A DNA stretch of 64,000 bases. Origin: Corynebacterium gallinarum (GTDB lineage Bacteria; Actinomycetota; Actinomycetes; Mycobacteriales; Mycobacteriaceae). The stretch spans positions 1 through 64,000 of the forward strand of contig NZ_JACSPR010000007.1 of NCBI RefSeq assembly GCF_014837045.1. Direction: 5' to 3'. The notes beneath the pieces are model-generated. The model worked only from the letters and a program-made list of their open reading frames with translations, was not told the DNA's origin and did no database searches. The position numbers and the translations under genes are program-made. Shown here one piece after another: positions 43,489 to 52,309 of the stretch; the stretch's first letter is position 1, and the number at the start of each line of letters is the position of its first letter.

Positions 43489-43513
43489 AAACTTGCACCC
43501 GTTCTGCAAGTTT
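43489..43513. promoter_or_regulatory. Candidate TetR operator before the MmpL-TetR operon
   Basis: A perfect inverted repeat AAACTTGCA-CCCGTTC-TGCAAGTTT (arms 43489-43497 and 43505-43513). A possible -10, TAAACT (43488-43493), overlaps the left arm, so a bound repressor would block transcription of the transporter and its TetR gene. A further half site (GTGCAAAT) follows. Confidence 0.5.
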
Positions 43514-43590
43514 TCATCCGGTGTGCAAATAACCACCGGACCCGGAACTTCCCCACCACCCCGCTGGACCGATCAACAAGTGAAGGACCC

Positions 43591-45984
43591 ATGTCAAAAC
43601 TCCTCTACAGGTTGGGCTCGACCGCCTACCGGAAGAAATGGCCGTTCCTGGCCTTCTGGATGGTGCTGCTCATCGCTGTCGGCACCCTCGCAGGCCTGTT
43701 CGCCAAACCAACCACCAGCTCGTTTTCCATCCCCGGCATTGATTCCGTGGTCACCATGGAGAAGATGCAGGAACGTTTCCCCGCAGCGGAGGACGCTACC
43801 AGCGCCCCCACCGGCAACGTGGTGATCCAGGCCCCGGAGGGAACCACCCTCACCGATCCCGAGATCTCCGCCGAGGTCAACGCCATGCTCGCGGAGGTCC
43901 GTGACACCGGTGTGCTCGTCGATCCCGAGACCACCGTCATCGACCCCGTGATGGCTGCCCAGGGCCTGGCCGCACAGATGACCCCACAGCTGCAGGCTCA
44001 GGGTATCCCGGAGGAGAAGATCGCCGCCGACCTGGCCGCCATCAGCCCCCTGAGCCCCGATGAGACCACCGGCATTGTCTCCATGACCTTCGATGCACCG
44101 GCCGTCATGGACATCACCGCCGAGGAGCGTGAGGCGGTCACCGACATCCTCGACGAGTACAACGAGGGCGATCTCACCGTTGTGTACAACGGCAACGTCT
44201 TCGGTGCTGCGGCGACCTCCATCAACATGACCTCCGAGATCGTCGGTCTCCTGGTCGCGGCCGTCGTCCTGATCGTCACCTTCGGTTCCTTCATCGCCGC
44301 CGGTATGCCGTTGATCTCCGCGATCGTCGGCGTCGGCATCGGTGTCCTCGGTGTGTCCCTGGCCACCGTGTTCTCCGATGACATCAATGACATGACCCCG
44401 GTGCTGGCCACCATGATCGGTCTGGCCGTGGGCATCGACTACGCCCTGTTCATCGTCTCCAGGTTCCGTAATGAGCTGATCTCCCAGTCCGGGGCCAATG
44501 ACCTGGAACCGAAGGAACTCGCCCAGCGTCTGCGCACCATGGACCTGGCCACCCGTTCCCACGCCATGGGTATGGCCGTGGGTACCGCCGGCTCCGCCGT
44601 GGTCTTCGCTGGCATCACCGTGCTCATCGCCCTGGTGGCCCTGTCCATCATCAACATCCCGTTCCTCACCGCCATGGCACTGGCCGCCGGTGCCACCGTG
44701 TTCCTCGCGGTGCTCATCGCCGTGTCCTTCCTGCCTGCTCTCGTCGGTCTGCTGGGCACCAGGATCTTCGCCGCGCGCGTGCCGGGACCGAAGGTCCCCG
44801 ACCCCGAGGATGAGCACCCGACCATGGGCCTGCAGTGGGTCCGCCGGATCCGCAAACGCCCGGTCACCCACCTGCTGGTGGGTGTGATCCTGCTGGGGAT
44901 CATCGCCATCCCGGCCGCCGGCATGCGTCTGGCCATGCCCACCGACGGCACCGCCACCCCGGGCACCGCCCCACGCGAGGCTTACGACATGACAGCCGAG
45001 GCGTTCGGCCCGGGCCGTAACGCCCCGATGATCGCGCTGGTGGATGCCGTGGATGTGCCGGAGCAGGAACGCCCGCTGGTCTTCGGTCAGGCCGTGGAAC
45101 AGTTCCTGGGCACCGAGGGCGTCGCCAATGCCCAGGTCGCCCAGACCACCGAGAATTTCGACACCGCGCAGATCCTCATCACCCCTGAATTCGATGCCAT
45201 TGATGAACGCACCTCCGAGACCCTCGGGCAGCTGCGCGCCGATATCACCGGCTTCGAGGACGCGACCGGTGCCACCTACGGCATCACCGGCGTCACCCCG
45301 ATCTACGACGACATCTCCGAGCGACTCTCCGATGCCCTGCTCCCCTACATCGGGATCGTGCTGGCCCTGGCCTTCATCGTCCTGCTGCTGGTGTTCCGTT
45401 CCATCTGGGTCCCGCTGATCGCCGCGCTCGGCTTCGGCCTGTCGGTGGCCGCCACCTTCGGCGCCACCGTCGCCATCTTCCAGGAGGGCTGGCTGGGTAT
45501 CATCAGCGATCCGCAGCCGATCCTGTCCTTCCTGCCGATCATGCTCATCGGCCTGGTCTTCGGCCTGGCCATGGATTACCAGATCTTCCTGGTCACCCGC
45601 ATGCGTGAGGGCTTCACCAAGGGTAAGACCGCCGGCAATGCCACCTCCAACGGTTTCAAGCACGGTGCCCGCGTGGTCACCGCCGCCGCCCTGATCATGA
45701 TCTCCGTGTTCGCGGCCTTCATCGCGCAGGACATGTCGTTCATCAAGACGATGGGCTTCGCTCTCGCGATCGCCATCTTCTTCGATGCCTTCATCGTCCG
45801 CATGACCATCATCCCGGCGACGATGTTCCTGCTCGGCGACCGTGCCTGGTGGTTGCCTCAGTGGCTGGACAGGATCCTGCCCAATATCGACGTCGAGGGT
45901 GAGGCCTTAAGCGAATACGATGAGCAGCGCACCCGCGAGCTCCGTGAGAACCCGAAGGAATCCGTCGGTGTCGGGGCTTCGTGA
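43591..45984 (+). CDS. cmpL4: MmpL-family RND transporter
   Basis: A 797-residue RND-type transporter with about 11-12 transmembrane helices and two large extracytoplasmic domains (about 35-200 and 450-590). MMPL signatures: MIGLAVGIDYALFIVSRFRNE near residue 275 and GLVFGLAMDYQIFLVTRMREG near 655, whose Asp-Tyr pairs carry proton transfer. In mycolate bacteria such pumps export trehalose mycolates and other envelope lipids. A TetR regulator overlaps its end, and a mycolyltransferase gene is convergent nearby. The symbol follows my memory of the C. glutamicum order and should be treated as tentative. Confidence 0.88.
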   Translation: MSKLLYRLGSTAYRKKWPFLAFWMVLLIAVGTLAGLFAKPTTSSFSIPGIDSVVTMEKMQERFPAAEDATSAPTGNVVIQAPEGTTLTDPEISAEVNAMLAEVRDTGVLVDPETTVIDPVMAAQGLAAQMTPQLQAQGIPEEKIAADLAAISPLSPDETTGIVSMTFDAPAVMDITAEEREAVTDILDEYNEGDLTVVYNGNVFGAAATSINMTSEIVGLLVAAVVLIVTFGSFIAAGMPLISAIVGVGIGVLGVSLATVFSDDINDMTPVLATMIGLAVGIDYALFIVSRFRNELISQSGANDLEPKELAQRLRTMDLATRSHAMGMAVGTAGSAVVFAGITVLIALVALSIINIPFLTAMALAAGATVFLAVLIAVSFLPALVGLLGTRIFAARVPGPKVPDPEDEHPTMGLQWVRRIRKRPVTHLLVGVILLGIIAIPAAGMRLAMPTDGTATPGTAPREAYDMTAEAFGPGRNAPMIALVDAVDVPEQERPLVFGQAVEQFLGTEGVANAQVAQTTENFDTAQILITPEFDAIDERTSETLGQLRADITGFEDATGATYGITGVTPIYDDISERLSDALLPYIGIVLALAFIVLLLVFRSIWVPLIAALGFGLSVAATFGATVAIFQEGWLGIISDPQPILSFLPIMLIGLVFGLAMDYQIFLVTRMREGFTKGKTAGNATSNGFKHGARVVTAAALIMISVFAAFIAQDMSFIKTMGFALAIAIFFDAFIVRMTIIPATMFLLGDRAWWLPQWLDRILPNIDVEGEALSEYDEQRTRELRENPKESVGVGAS

Positions 45985-46555
45985 GACCAAGAAGGCCGCA
46001 ACCCGCACCGCACTGACCCGGGCGGCAGCCGAGCTCGCCCTGGATCACGGCCCGGAGGGCCTGATCATCGCTGAGATCGCCGCCCGGGCGGGGGTGTCGG
46101 CCAGGACCTTCCACAACTATTTCGCCTCACGTGAGGAGGCCCTGCTGGGTTTCCTCTCCGACCAGATCAGCAACCTCATCGATCAACTCGATGAACTCCC
46201 GGAGCAGATGCGGTTGGTGGAGGCGGTGGAACACCTCGTCGTGGAGCATCTGCGCACCGGGGAGGATGAACTGGATTCCTTCGGCTCCCTGTTCCGGATC
46301 TCGGAGATCATCGGGGCGCTCAGCCCCACCCCGCAGCACCCGAATGCCGGGGCCATCGTGGTTCCCCTGCTTCCGGCGGTCCACCCCCGGGCACCGGAGC
46401 TGGATGAGTTCGAGGCGTGCGTGGCCATCAACACCATCGCCACCACCGTTCGTGTGGCACTGGACTGGTACTACCGGCTCCCCGAACCCCGCGACATCGA
46501 GGTCGGCGCGCAACTGGTGCGCCGTGCCTGCCGGATGGTGCGACTCGACGGGTGA
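45968..46555 (+). CDS. TetR-family regulator of the MmpL operon
   Basis: A 195-residue regulator. The HTH region has LRETKKAATRTALTRAAAELAL and IIAEIAARAGVSARTFHNYFASREEAL. GTG 45968 is preferred: AAGGA lies eight bases upstream and the HTH starts at once; ATG 45920 would extend the protein 16 residues inside the transporter. Overlap with the transporter is 17 bases with the GTG start, so they are cotranscribed. The palindrome at 43489-43513 is the best candidate operator. Confidence 0.88.
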   Translation: MSGLRETKKAATRTALTRAAAELALDHGPEGLIIAEIAARAGVSARTFHNYFASREEALLGFLSDQISNLIDQLDELPEQMRLVEAVEHLVVEHLRTGEDELDSFGSLFRISEIIGALSPTPQHPNAGAIVVPLLPAVHPRAPELDEFEACVAINTIATTVRVALDWYYRLPEPRDIEVGAQLVRRACRMVRLDG

Positions 46556-46563
46556 TCCCCGCA

Positions 46564-46610
46564 GCGGGTGCTTATCGACGCCTTACTGTCCCGCGTCGAC
46601 AAGCACCCGC
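46564..46610. repeat. 18-bp inverted repeat after the TetR gene
   Basis: Arms GCGGGTGCTTATCGACGC (46564-46581) and GCGTCGACAAGCACCCGC (46593-46610) pair over 18 bases with one mismatch and an 11-base loop, nine bases past the TetR stop and just ahead of a second hairpin. Confidence 0.8.
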
Positions 46611-46618
46611 GACATGGT

Positions 46619-46653
46619 AAAGGCCCGACTCCCACGCTGGGGGTCGGGCCTTT
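46619..46653. terminator. Bidirectional terminator between TetR and mycolyltransferase genes
   Basis: AAAGGCCCGAC/GTCGGGCCTTT (11 bp, 46619-46629 and 46643-46653), extended inward by CCCA/TGGG. It ends in TTT on both strands and lies between convergent genes. Confidence 0.75.
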
Positions 46654-46666
46654 GCCACGAACAACG

Positions 46667-48121
46667 CTAGTCCTCGTAGACGCTGCCGGTGGCGCTGGAC
46701 AGCGAGTCCAGAGCCGAGCTGCCGGCGATGAACTCACGGGTGGAGCTTCCCGTCCCGGCGCTCGGCGAACTGCCCTCCAGTGCTCCGGCTGCACCGGCGA
46801 GACTGCTGCCCGAGGACAACGTGGACGACAGGGTGGACTGGTCCAGACCGGTGTCGTTGTAGTCCGGGATCGGGCCGCCATCGAGTCCGAAGCCCTGCAT
46901 CATCAGGGGGAAGAAGCGGTGGAGAGCCTCATTCCAATAATCCCAGGCATGAGTGCCGGTGGGTCGGAAATCGTAGTGGATCGTGTCGATGCCGTGGTAG
47001 TCGGTTGCCGCCTTGAGGTTATGCGTGCAGGTATTCGACAGGGCCTCGATGCGGAAACCGGCGGTGAGGCGGTCTTTCAGGCCGTCCTCGTCAGTGGGAG
47101 CGTTCTCGCCCTCCACATCGATCTCGGACCACACACCGGAGGCGGCGAACACGTACAGGTTGTCCTGGTCCGCCAGCCGGTGGGCGTTGATCACCGGGTC
47201 GTTGTACCGGGAATAATCACTGTCCACCTCACCGAAGATCTGGGTGGGGGTGGCATTGCCGTTGTAGACGGTAGCGGCAATACCCCGTCGCCCGATCCAG
47301 GAGTTGGTCTCCGCACAACCGGACAGCGCCGCCACCGAGGAGTAGAAATTGGGCTGGTGGGAGGCGATGTTGACCACAGATCCACCCGACATGGACATGC
47401 CGATCAGGCTGCGCTGGCCGTCGCCGCCAATGGCGGCTTCCAGGGGCTCCGGCAACTCGTGGGTCAGGAATGTTTCCCACTGCTGCTTGCCTCCAAGGGA
47501 ATCATTCTCCTCCACCCAGTCGGCGTAATAGCTGTAAGAACCCAGCATTGGCAGGATGACGTTAACATTGTTCGAGCTCATCAACTCAACCATGTCGGTG
47601 TTGTTGATCCAGTTGTCATACCCCAGCCCCCCGTCGGCTCCACCGAGGGCGTAGAGGGTGGGGCGGGGCGTGGAGGTGTCCTCCGGCACGATCCACACCA
47701 GGGGGATCCACCGTTCCATGGACGGCGAGTAGGCGTTGATCTGTCGGATCCGTTCCCCATCCACGTTGGCGAACCGTTCCAGACGCGCGAGCACCTCGGG
47801 GTTCATATCAATCTGGGCCTTCGGCAGATGAGCCTTGCCGTCGGGATACCGTGGGTCGCCTTCCTGCGGACGCGCGGAGGTGATGAATCCGCTGGACGCT
47901 GATGCATCCGATGAACCTGTCGATGTCAACCAGTCACCAATAAGAGGAATATCGGATATGCCAGCAGGCCGTTCGGTGATATCGCGAATGGGATTGCCAT
48001 TCGCCCGGGGGTCCATGCCGTAGTCATAGGCGTAGGCGCCAGTGGTGCCTGCGGCGATGGTGCCCACGCCCAGCATGGTGGCCACGGCGGTGGTGAGAAT
48101 TCGGGATTTTACAGCGCGCAC
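46667..48121 (-). CDS. cmt3: Trehalose corynomycolyltransferase, Cmt family
   Basis: A 484-residue secreted alpha/beta-hydrolase of the antigen 85 group that transfers mycolic acid to trehalose or arabinogalactan outside the membrane. A signal peptide (about residues 1-31, ending TTGAYA) precedes a 70-residue linker. The nucleophile is the Ser near 243 in LIGMSMSGGS; a His in PTGTHAWDYWNEAL near 410 fits the triad. The C-terminal 60 residues are a Ser/Gly-rich low-complexity tail. GTG 48121 has AAAGAG six bases upstream. The symbol is from remembered C. glutamicum gene order. Confidence 0.85.
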   Translation of the reverse strand: MRAVKSRILTTAVATMLGVGTIAAGTTGAYAYDYGMDPRANGNPIRDITERPAGISDIPLIGDWLTSTGSSDASASSGFITSARPQEGDPRYPDGKAHLPKAQIDMNPEVLARLERFANVDGERIRQINAYSPSMERWIPLVWIVPEDTSTPRPTLYALGGADGGLGYDNWINNTDMVELMSSNNVNVILPMLGSYSYYADWVEENDSLGGKQQWETFLTHELPEPLEAAIGGDGQRSLIGMSMSGGSVVNIASHQPNFYSSVAALSGCAETNSWIGRRGIAATVYNGNATPTQIFGEVDSDYSRYNDPVINAHRLADQDNLYVFAASGVWSEIDVEGENAPTDEDGLKDRLTAGFRIEALSNTCTHNLKAATDYHGIDTIHYDFRPTGTHAWDYWNEALHRFFPLMMQGFGLDGGPIPDYNDTGLDQSTLSSTLSSGSSLAGAAGALEGSSPSAGTGSSTREFIAGSSALDSLSSATGSVYED

Positions 48122-48271
48122 GGATGGCTCTTTCCGTAAATATAAGGGAATTGTTCTAAGCACTATGCTCCATCTTCACAGACCCCGCAGCCGGAAACCA
48201 AACCCGTCACCGGTAGCGGTAGTGATCAGGCGGACAGTGTCGGGTGCGGTGAGATTGCCTATCCTTGAGGA

Positions 48272-49477
48272 ATGCAGATCCCTCCCCCCACATCCCTCTC
48301 CGATATCATCACCGACGGTTTTCTGGCCCAGACCGGTGTCGACCGCGCCTTCGCCACGCGGCTCGGGAGGATCCGGGGAGTGGAGTTCAACCTGGTCAAC
48401 GGTACCGAGAACACCCCCATCGCCCAGGTCCGCATCAACCGCGCGCAGGGGGAGCCCTTCGACACCACAGGAACTGTGGTGGCGTGGATCAACGGGGAAC
48501 AGTTCACCTGGGTCGAGGACCAGGGCGCGGGCTTTGACATCCCCGAGCTGCACGGCACCCAACCGCTGTCCGATGAACTGATCCGGGCGGCGCGGACCCT
48601 ACACGGTAATGCCCCCGCCTTCATCGCCCCCTTCGGCAAGCGGGGTCAGGCTCTGGTGGTGCTCAATGATCCCCACCACCCCACCGACATCCGCACCGAT
48701 CTCGTGGAGGGACTGGCCCTCCTGCCGTCGCACGCCGATGCCCACCGCGCATTATCCTCCTACGCCGCGTTCCGGGGGCTGGGCATCCAGAGGAACCCCA
48801 GCTACACCGCGTTGAGCAACGGCACCGCCGTCACCTTCCGGCAGGACCGCCCCGTCGAGGTGACCGGGGGCCTGACCCTGCGCGATGTGCGCGCGGATTC
48901 TGCGTTCTCCTCAGCTGAGCACCAGCTGCTTTTCGACGCCCTGTCCCCCACCCGCCAGGTGTCGTACAACCCCCAGGCGGGCACCGCGGTCATCGAGGGG
49001 CAACTCGAGGTGTCCGCCCTGCCCCTGGCCACCATTGACGGTGGGGTGTGGCGCTGGGCCTGGGCTGATACCCGGGTCCGCGGGCAGGGCTCCGGGGGCC
49101 TGCGTCAGTTCGGTGTGGACAACGGGTTACTGCCCCTGGTCAGTCCCACCCTGCCGGTGGCGCAGGCCAACCAGCTCGATCTAACGGCGGTGGCCAAACC
49201 GGTGCTGCAGCTGTGGACCCACGCCACCGTGGATACCGGGGAGGGATTCCAGACCGTGCTGCTGATCAACCATCCCCGGCTCCACCTGCCCCCGGCCTCC
49301 CATGCGGCTATCGAAGCGACCCTGCACACGCGGCTGGACCAGGAACTGGATGCCCGGCGCGCTGTGGCCGCTTATGCCACCCAACGTCAGGTCCCCTTCG
49401 ACGGGTCCCGGATCACGGTGGACAACCGTCATATCACCATGGAATTCCGGGGCAATCAGATCGGGTCGATCAGCTGA
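48272..49477 (+). CDS. DUF6882 domain protein (two divergent copies)
   Basis: A 401-residue cytosolic protein. The motif pair IDGGVWRWAWAD and GLRQFGVDNGLLPLVSPT (residues about 250-295) is typical of DUF6882. A diverged version appears in the first half (VVAWINGEQFTWVED, then IPELHGTQPLSDELIRAA), which suggests an internal duplication. Function unknown. A -10-like TATCCT lies six bases before the ATG. It converges with the DUF5808 gene, overlapping by eight bases. Confidence 0.7.
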   Translation: MQIPPPTSLSDIITDGFLAQTGVDRAFATRLGRIRGVEFNLVNGTENTPIAQVRINRAQGEPFDTTGTVVAWINGEQFTWVEDQGAGFDIPELHGTQPLSDELIRAARTLHGNAPAFIAPFGKRGQALVVLNDPHHPTDIRTDLVEGLALLPSHADAHRALSSYAAFRGLGIQRNPSYTALSNGTAVTFRQDRPVEVTGGLTLRDVRADSAFSSAEHQLLFDALSPTRQVSYNPQAGTAVIEGQLEVSALPLATIDGGVWRWAWADTRVRGQGSGGLRQFGVDNGLLPLVSPTLPVAQANQLDLTAVAKPVLQLWTHATVDTGEGFQTVLLINHPRLHLPPASHAAIEATLHTRLDQELDARRAVAAYATQRQVPFDGSRITVDNRHITMEFRGNQIGSIS

Positions 49478-50192
49478 CGTAGATGACCAGGCCCACGATG
49501 AAGATCGCCGGGATGACCATGGCCACCACCAGCCCCCAGGATGCCGGGCGGGCCATGTTCACCACCGTGGTCTGTCCACCGTCGAGCTCCACGAACACCC
49601 GTGGGTCAGCCGGATTGTGATAGACCAACCCCCATTTCAGGCTGGTGTCATCCTCGCCCATGGGCAGAGCCCGGTCGATGAGGAGCTGACCGCGCCGCAG
49701 GGACACCAACAACGCCCAGGACAGCACCGCGATACACACCACATAGGCGGACATCTCGATGGCGGTGACAAAACCGGGGCTGTTGAAGCGGATCGAGGAC
49801 ACCGCCAGGATCGCCGCGGTGAAGAAACTGAACCAGCCCAGGCAGGACTGCACATTGTTCAGGAAAGCCCAGCGCCGTCCCACCGCAACGGCTGAGGCGT
49901 CGGGGTGGTTCTGCCACAACCGGGCCGACTGGGAGGAGATCAGAACCGAGATTCCCACAGAGATGATCAGAACGAGCAGCGGACCGGCGGTAACCCGGGC
50001 GATGAGCGTACCGGTGCTCATCGGTGGTGAATAGGAACCGCCCAGGGCAACCAGCCCACTGCTCACACGGGCCGGCATCTGCTGCGGAACCAGGCTGAGC
50101 ATCGATGCAGACACCGCCACGCTCACCACGATCAATCCGACGATGCCGAGGTACCAACCCCACGGCACGGGGATCTTCGCCAGCGGCTTCAC
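49470..50192 (-). CDS. Membrane protein with DUF5808-like C-terminus
   Basis: A 240-residue membrane protein with about five hydrophobic segments (near residues 13-33, 65-87, 115-130, 142-162 and 218-238). Between the last two stands KWGLVYHNPADPRVFVE...NMARP, the DUF5808 motif found next to DUF1648-type membrane segments. Function unknown. The end overlaps the convergent DUF6882 gene. Confidence 0.65.
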   Translation of the reverse strand: MKPLAKIPVPWGWYLGIVGLIVVSVAVSASMLSLVPQQMPARVSSGLVALGGSYSPPMSTGTLIARVTAGPLLVLIISVGISVLISSQSARLWQNHPDASAVAVGRRWAFLNNVQSCLGWFSFFTAAILAVSSIRFNSPGFVTAIEMSAYVVCIAVLSWALLVSLRRGQLLIDRALPMGEDDTSLKWGLVYHNPADPRVFVELDGGQTTVVNMARPASWGLVVAMVIPAIFIVGLVIYVS

Positions 50193-50276
50193 TCCACACC
50201 TTCCTTCAAAAGTTGGTGCCCATCAACCAAATGGGTCACTGTCAAAGGTAGCAAAAGGTGGGAGGAAACCCCGCAC

Positions 50277-51353
50277 TCATGACAACAGGTCGCGGAACAC
50301 CGCCTCATCCACCCCGGCATAATCAGCCGGGGTGAAGGCGGCATTGCGGTCCTTGTCCACCAGGACGGCGCGCACCCCCTCGGCGAAATCCGGCTGACGG
50401 ATCATGTGCAGGCTGAGCGCGAGTTCATTGTCCAACCCCTCCCGCAACGTGGCCACCCCACGGTTGGCCTCCATGAGCAGGATGGCCGCCACCACCGATG
50501 CGGGGGCCGCCCCACCCATGAGGTCCCTGACCTGATCAACGAACTCCTGATCGGGGTGGTGGGTGAGGGCTTCGTCGATAAGCTCCCACCGCTCGTGCCC
50601 GAAGGTCTCCTCGATGCGGGGTGCGAGCTGTGCCAGGTCACTCTCCCCCTCCGGTTGGGACCGGAACTCCTCGAGTGCCTCCTCCAGGGACCGCTCGATG
50701 ACGGTCTGTTTGAAGGCCTCCACGTCCCTGGATTCGATGAAGTCGGTGGCCACACCCGCCCAGAGCATGTCCGCGGGGCTCATCCGCCATCCGGTGACCG
50801 CGAGGAACTTGCCGATGGCCGGGGTGGTGACCTGCTGGATGAAGTAGGTGAAACCGACATCGGGGGTGTACCCGATCGCCATCTCCGGCATGGCGGCAAA
50901 CGCCTTCTCCGTGATCACCCGGTGGGATCCGTGCATGGACACCCCCAGGCCACCGCCCATGACCACGCCATCGATGATGGAGATGACCGGCTTGGGGAAA
51001 TTGCCCAGATCATCATTCATCACGAACTCCTCGATGAAATAGTGGTCACCGGCCTCGATATTGTTCCCCAGGACGGCCTCACGGACCGCGCGGACATCGC
51101 CGCCCGCACAGAAGGCACGGTCGGTGGTCGAGTAGATGAGCACGCGGTGCACGGCGTCATCATCAATCCATTTATCCAGGGCCTCCTGGATGAGATCAAC
51201 CATCTCCTGGTTGAGGGAGTTGAGCGCCTTGGGGCGGTTGAGTTCGATCACCCCGGTGGAATGCTGGACGAAGTAGTTGATCACCTGGGTATCGGTACGC
51301 GGTGCGGTGACAGAGGTGGTGAGGGACGTGGTGTTATCGGTGTTATCAGCCAT
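50277..51353 (-). CDS. Enoyl-CoA hydratase / 3-hydroxyisobutyryl-CoA hydrolase-like protein
   Basis: A 358-residue crotonase-fold protein. The oxyanion-hole motifs are DRAFCAGGDVRAVREA near residue 83 and GVVMGGGLGVSMHGSHRV near 129, followed by MPEMAIGYTPDVGFTYF with the Glu of the hydrolase subgroup. The length and extra C-terminal helices fit the ECH_2 (3-hydroxyisobutyryl-CoA hydrolase) group better than simple hydratases. Valine breakdown or another acyl-CoA route is possible; neighbours do not decide. It is divergent from the HAD gene across a palindrome. Confidence 0.85.
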   Translation of the reverse strand: MADNTDNTTSLTTSVTAPRTDTQVINYFVQHSTGVIELNRPKALNSLNQEMVDLIQEALDKWIDDDAVHRVLIYSTTDRAFCAGGDVRAVREAVLGNNIEAGDHYFIEEFVMNDDLGNFPKPVISIIDGVVMGGGLGVSMHGSHRVITEKAFAAMPEMAIGYTPDVGFTYFIQQVTTPAIGKFLAVTGWRMSPADMLWAGVATDFIESRDVEAFKQTVIERSLEEALEEFRSQPEGESDLAQLAPRIEETFGHERWELIDEALTHHPDQEFVDQVRDLMGGAAPASVVAAILLMEANRGVATLREGLDNELALSLHMIRQPDFAEGVRAVLVDKDRNAAFTPADYAGVDEAVFRDLLS

Positions 51354-51361
51354 GGATCAAG

Positions 51362-51375
51362 TGTGACATATCACA
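51362..51375. promoter_or_regulatory. Palindrome between divergent genes
   Basis: TGTGA-CATA-TCACA lies between the hydratase-family start and the HAD gene. The half sites equal those of CRP/GlxR operators, but the spacer is four bases rather than six, so GlxR is not a clean fit. Confidence 0.35.
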
Positions 51376-51465
51376 GGCCGGGCTGGCTGAAAATAGGTAT
51401 GGCCGGGCAGCCGGAGGTGTGGGACAATGGCTGAACAAGACATAATCGGAAAGGAAACCAACCAA

Positions 51466-52278
51466 ATGGACTTTCGCCTTGTCGTCACCGACATGGACGG
51501 CACGCTGCTCAACCCCGAGGGGCACATCCCCGAGGGTTTCTGGAGCCTTCTGGACGACCTCCGGGAACGCGGTGTGGCCTTCGCCCCCGCCAGCGGCCGT
51601 CAGCTCGCCACCCTGCGTCACCAGTTCGAACGCGCCGGTGAACCGATGTCGTATATTGCCGAGAACGGCACGGTGGTGGTCCACGACGGTGAGATCATCT
51701 CCATGACCCCCATCGACCCCGAGGCTGTCCACGCGGTCATCACCGCGGCCCGCGACTCGGATATCGACATGGGTGTGGTCGTCTGTCGCCCTGAACGCGC
51801 GTACGTCGAGCGCAATGACGAGGCCTTCCGCGCCGAGGGCTCCAAGTACTACCTCGCCCTCGATGAGGTGGAGGATCTGCACGAGGTGGTCACCGATGAT
51901 GTGATCAAGGTGGCCGTGTTCACCTTCGAGGACGCGGAAACCATGGTCGCACCGGTCCTGCGTGACGCGGCCCCCGATAACAAGGTGGTGGTCTCCGGTA
52001 AGCACTGGGTGGACATCATGGACCAGTCAGCCGACAAGGGCCGGGCCCTGGTGTCCCTCTGCCTGGCCATGAACATCCCGGTGGACCAGTCGGTGGCGTT
52101 CGGCGATTATCTCAACGACATGGAGCTTCTCCAGGTGGCTGGCACCTCCTACGCCATGGACAATGCCCACCCGGACATCATGGCCATCGCCGACCGCAGG
52201 GCACCCTCGAATGCCGAGGATGGTGTCCTGCTGGTGCTGGGTGACATGCTGGACGGTAAGAACGACGGGAAGAACTAG
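51466..52278 (+). CDS. HAD-superfamily phosphatase, Cof type
   Basis: A 270-residue phosphatase. Motif I is VVTDMDGTLLN (Asp9, Asp11), motif III Lys lies in KGRALVSLC, and motif IV is AFGDYLNDMELL near 206. The cap fits class IIB (Cof/YidA), enzymes acting on sugar phosphates, flavin mononucleotide or pyridoxal phosphate. ATG 51466 has AAGGAAA nine bases upstream, better than an ATG 13 codons earlier. A short terminator overlaps the end of the convergent ppk2. Confidence 0.9.
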   Translation: MDFRLVVTDMDGTLLNPEGHIPEGFWSLLDDLRERGVAFAPASGRQLATLRHQFERAGEPMSYIAENGTVVVHDGEIISMTPIDPEAVHAVITAARDSDIDMGVVVCRPERAYVERNDEAFRAEGSKYYLALDEVEDLHEVVTDDVIKVAVFTFEDAETMVAPVLRDAAPDNKVVVSGKHWVDIMDQSADKGRALVSLCLAMNIPVDQSVAFGDYLNDMELLQVAGTSYAMDNAHPDIMAIADRRAPSNAEDGVLLVLGDMLDGKNDGKN

Positions 52279-52279
52279 G

Positions 52280-52309
52280 CCCGGTCGAGGCCGGGGACCG
52301 GGATTATTT
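52280..52309 (+). terminator. Terminator after the HAD gene
   Basis: CCCGGTC/GACCGGG (52280-52286 and 52296-52302) followed by ATTATTT; it overlaps the ppk2 stop codon. Confidence 0.6.

Noticed and set aside
43594-45663. A 689-codon minus-strand frame opposite the MmpL gene
   Set aside because: Extreme Asp/Gly/His/Gln composition and no motifs; the MmpL frame has complete signatures.
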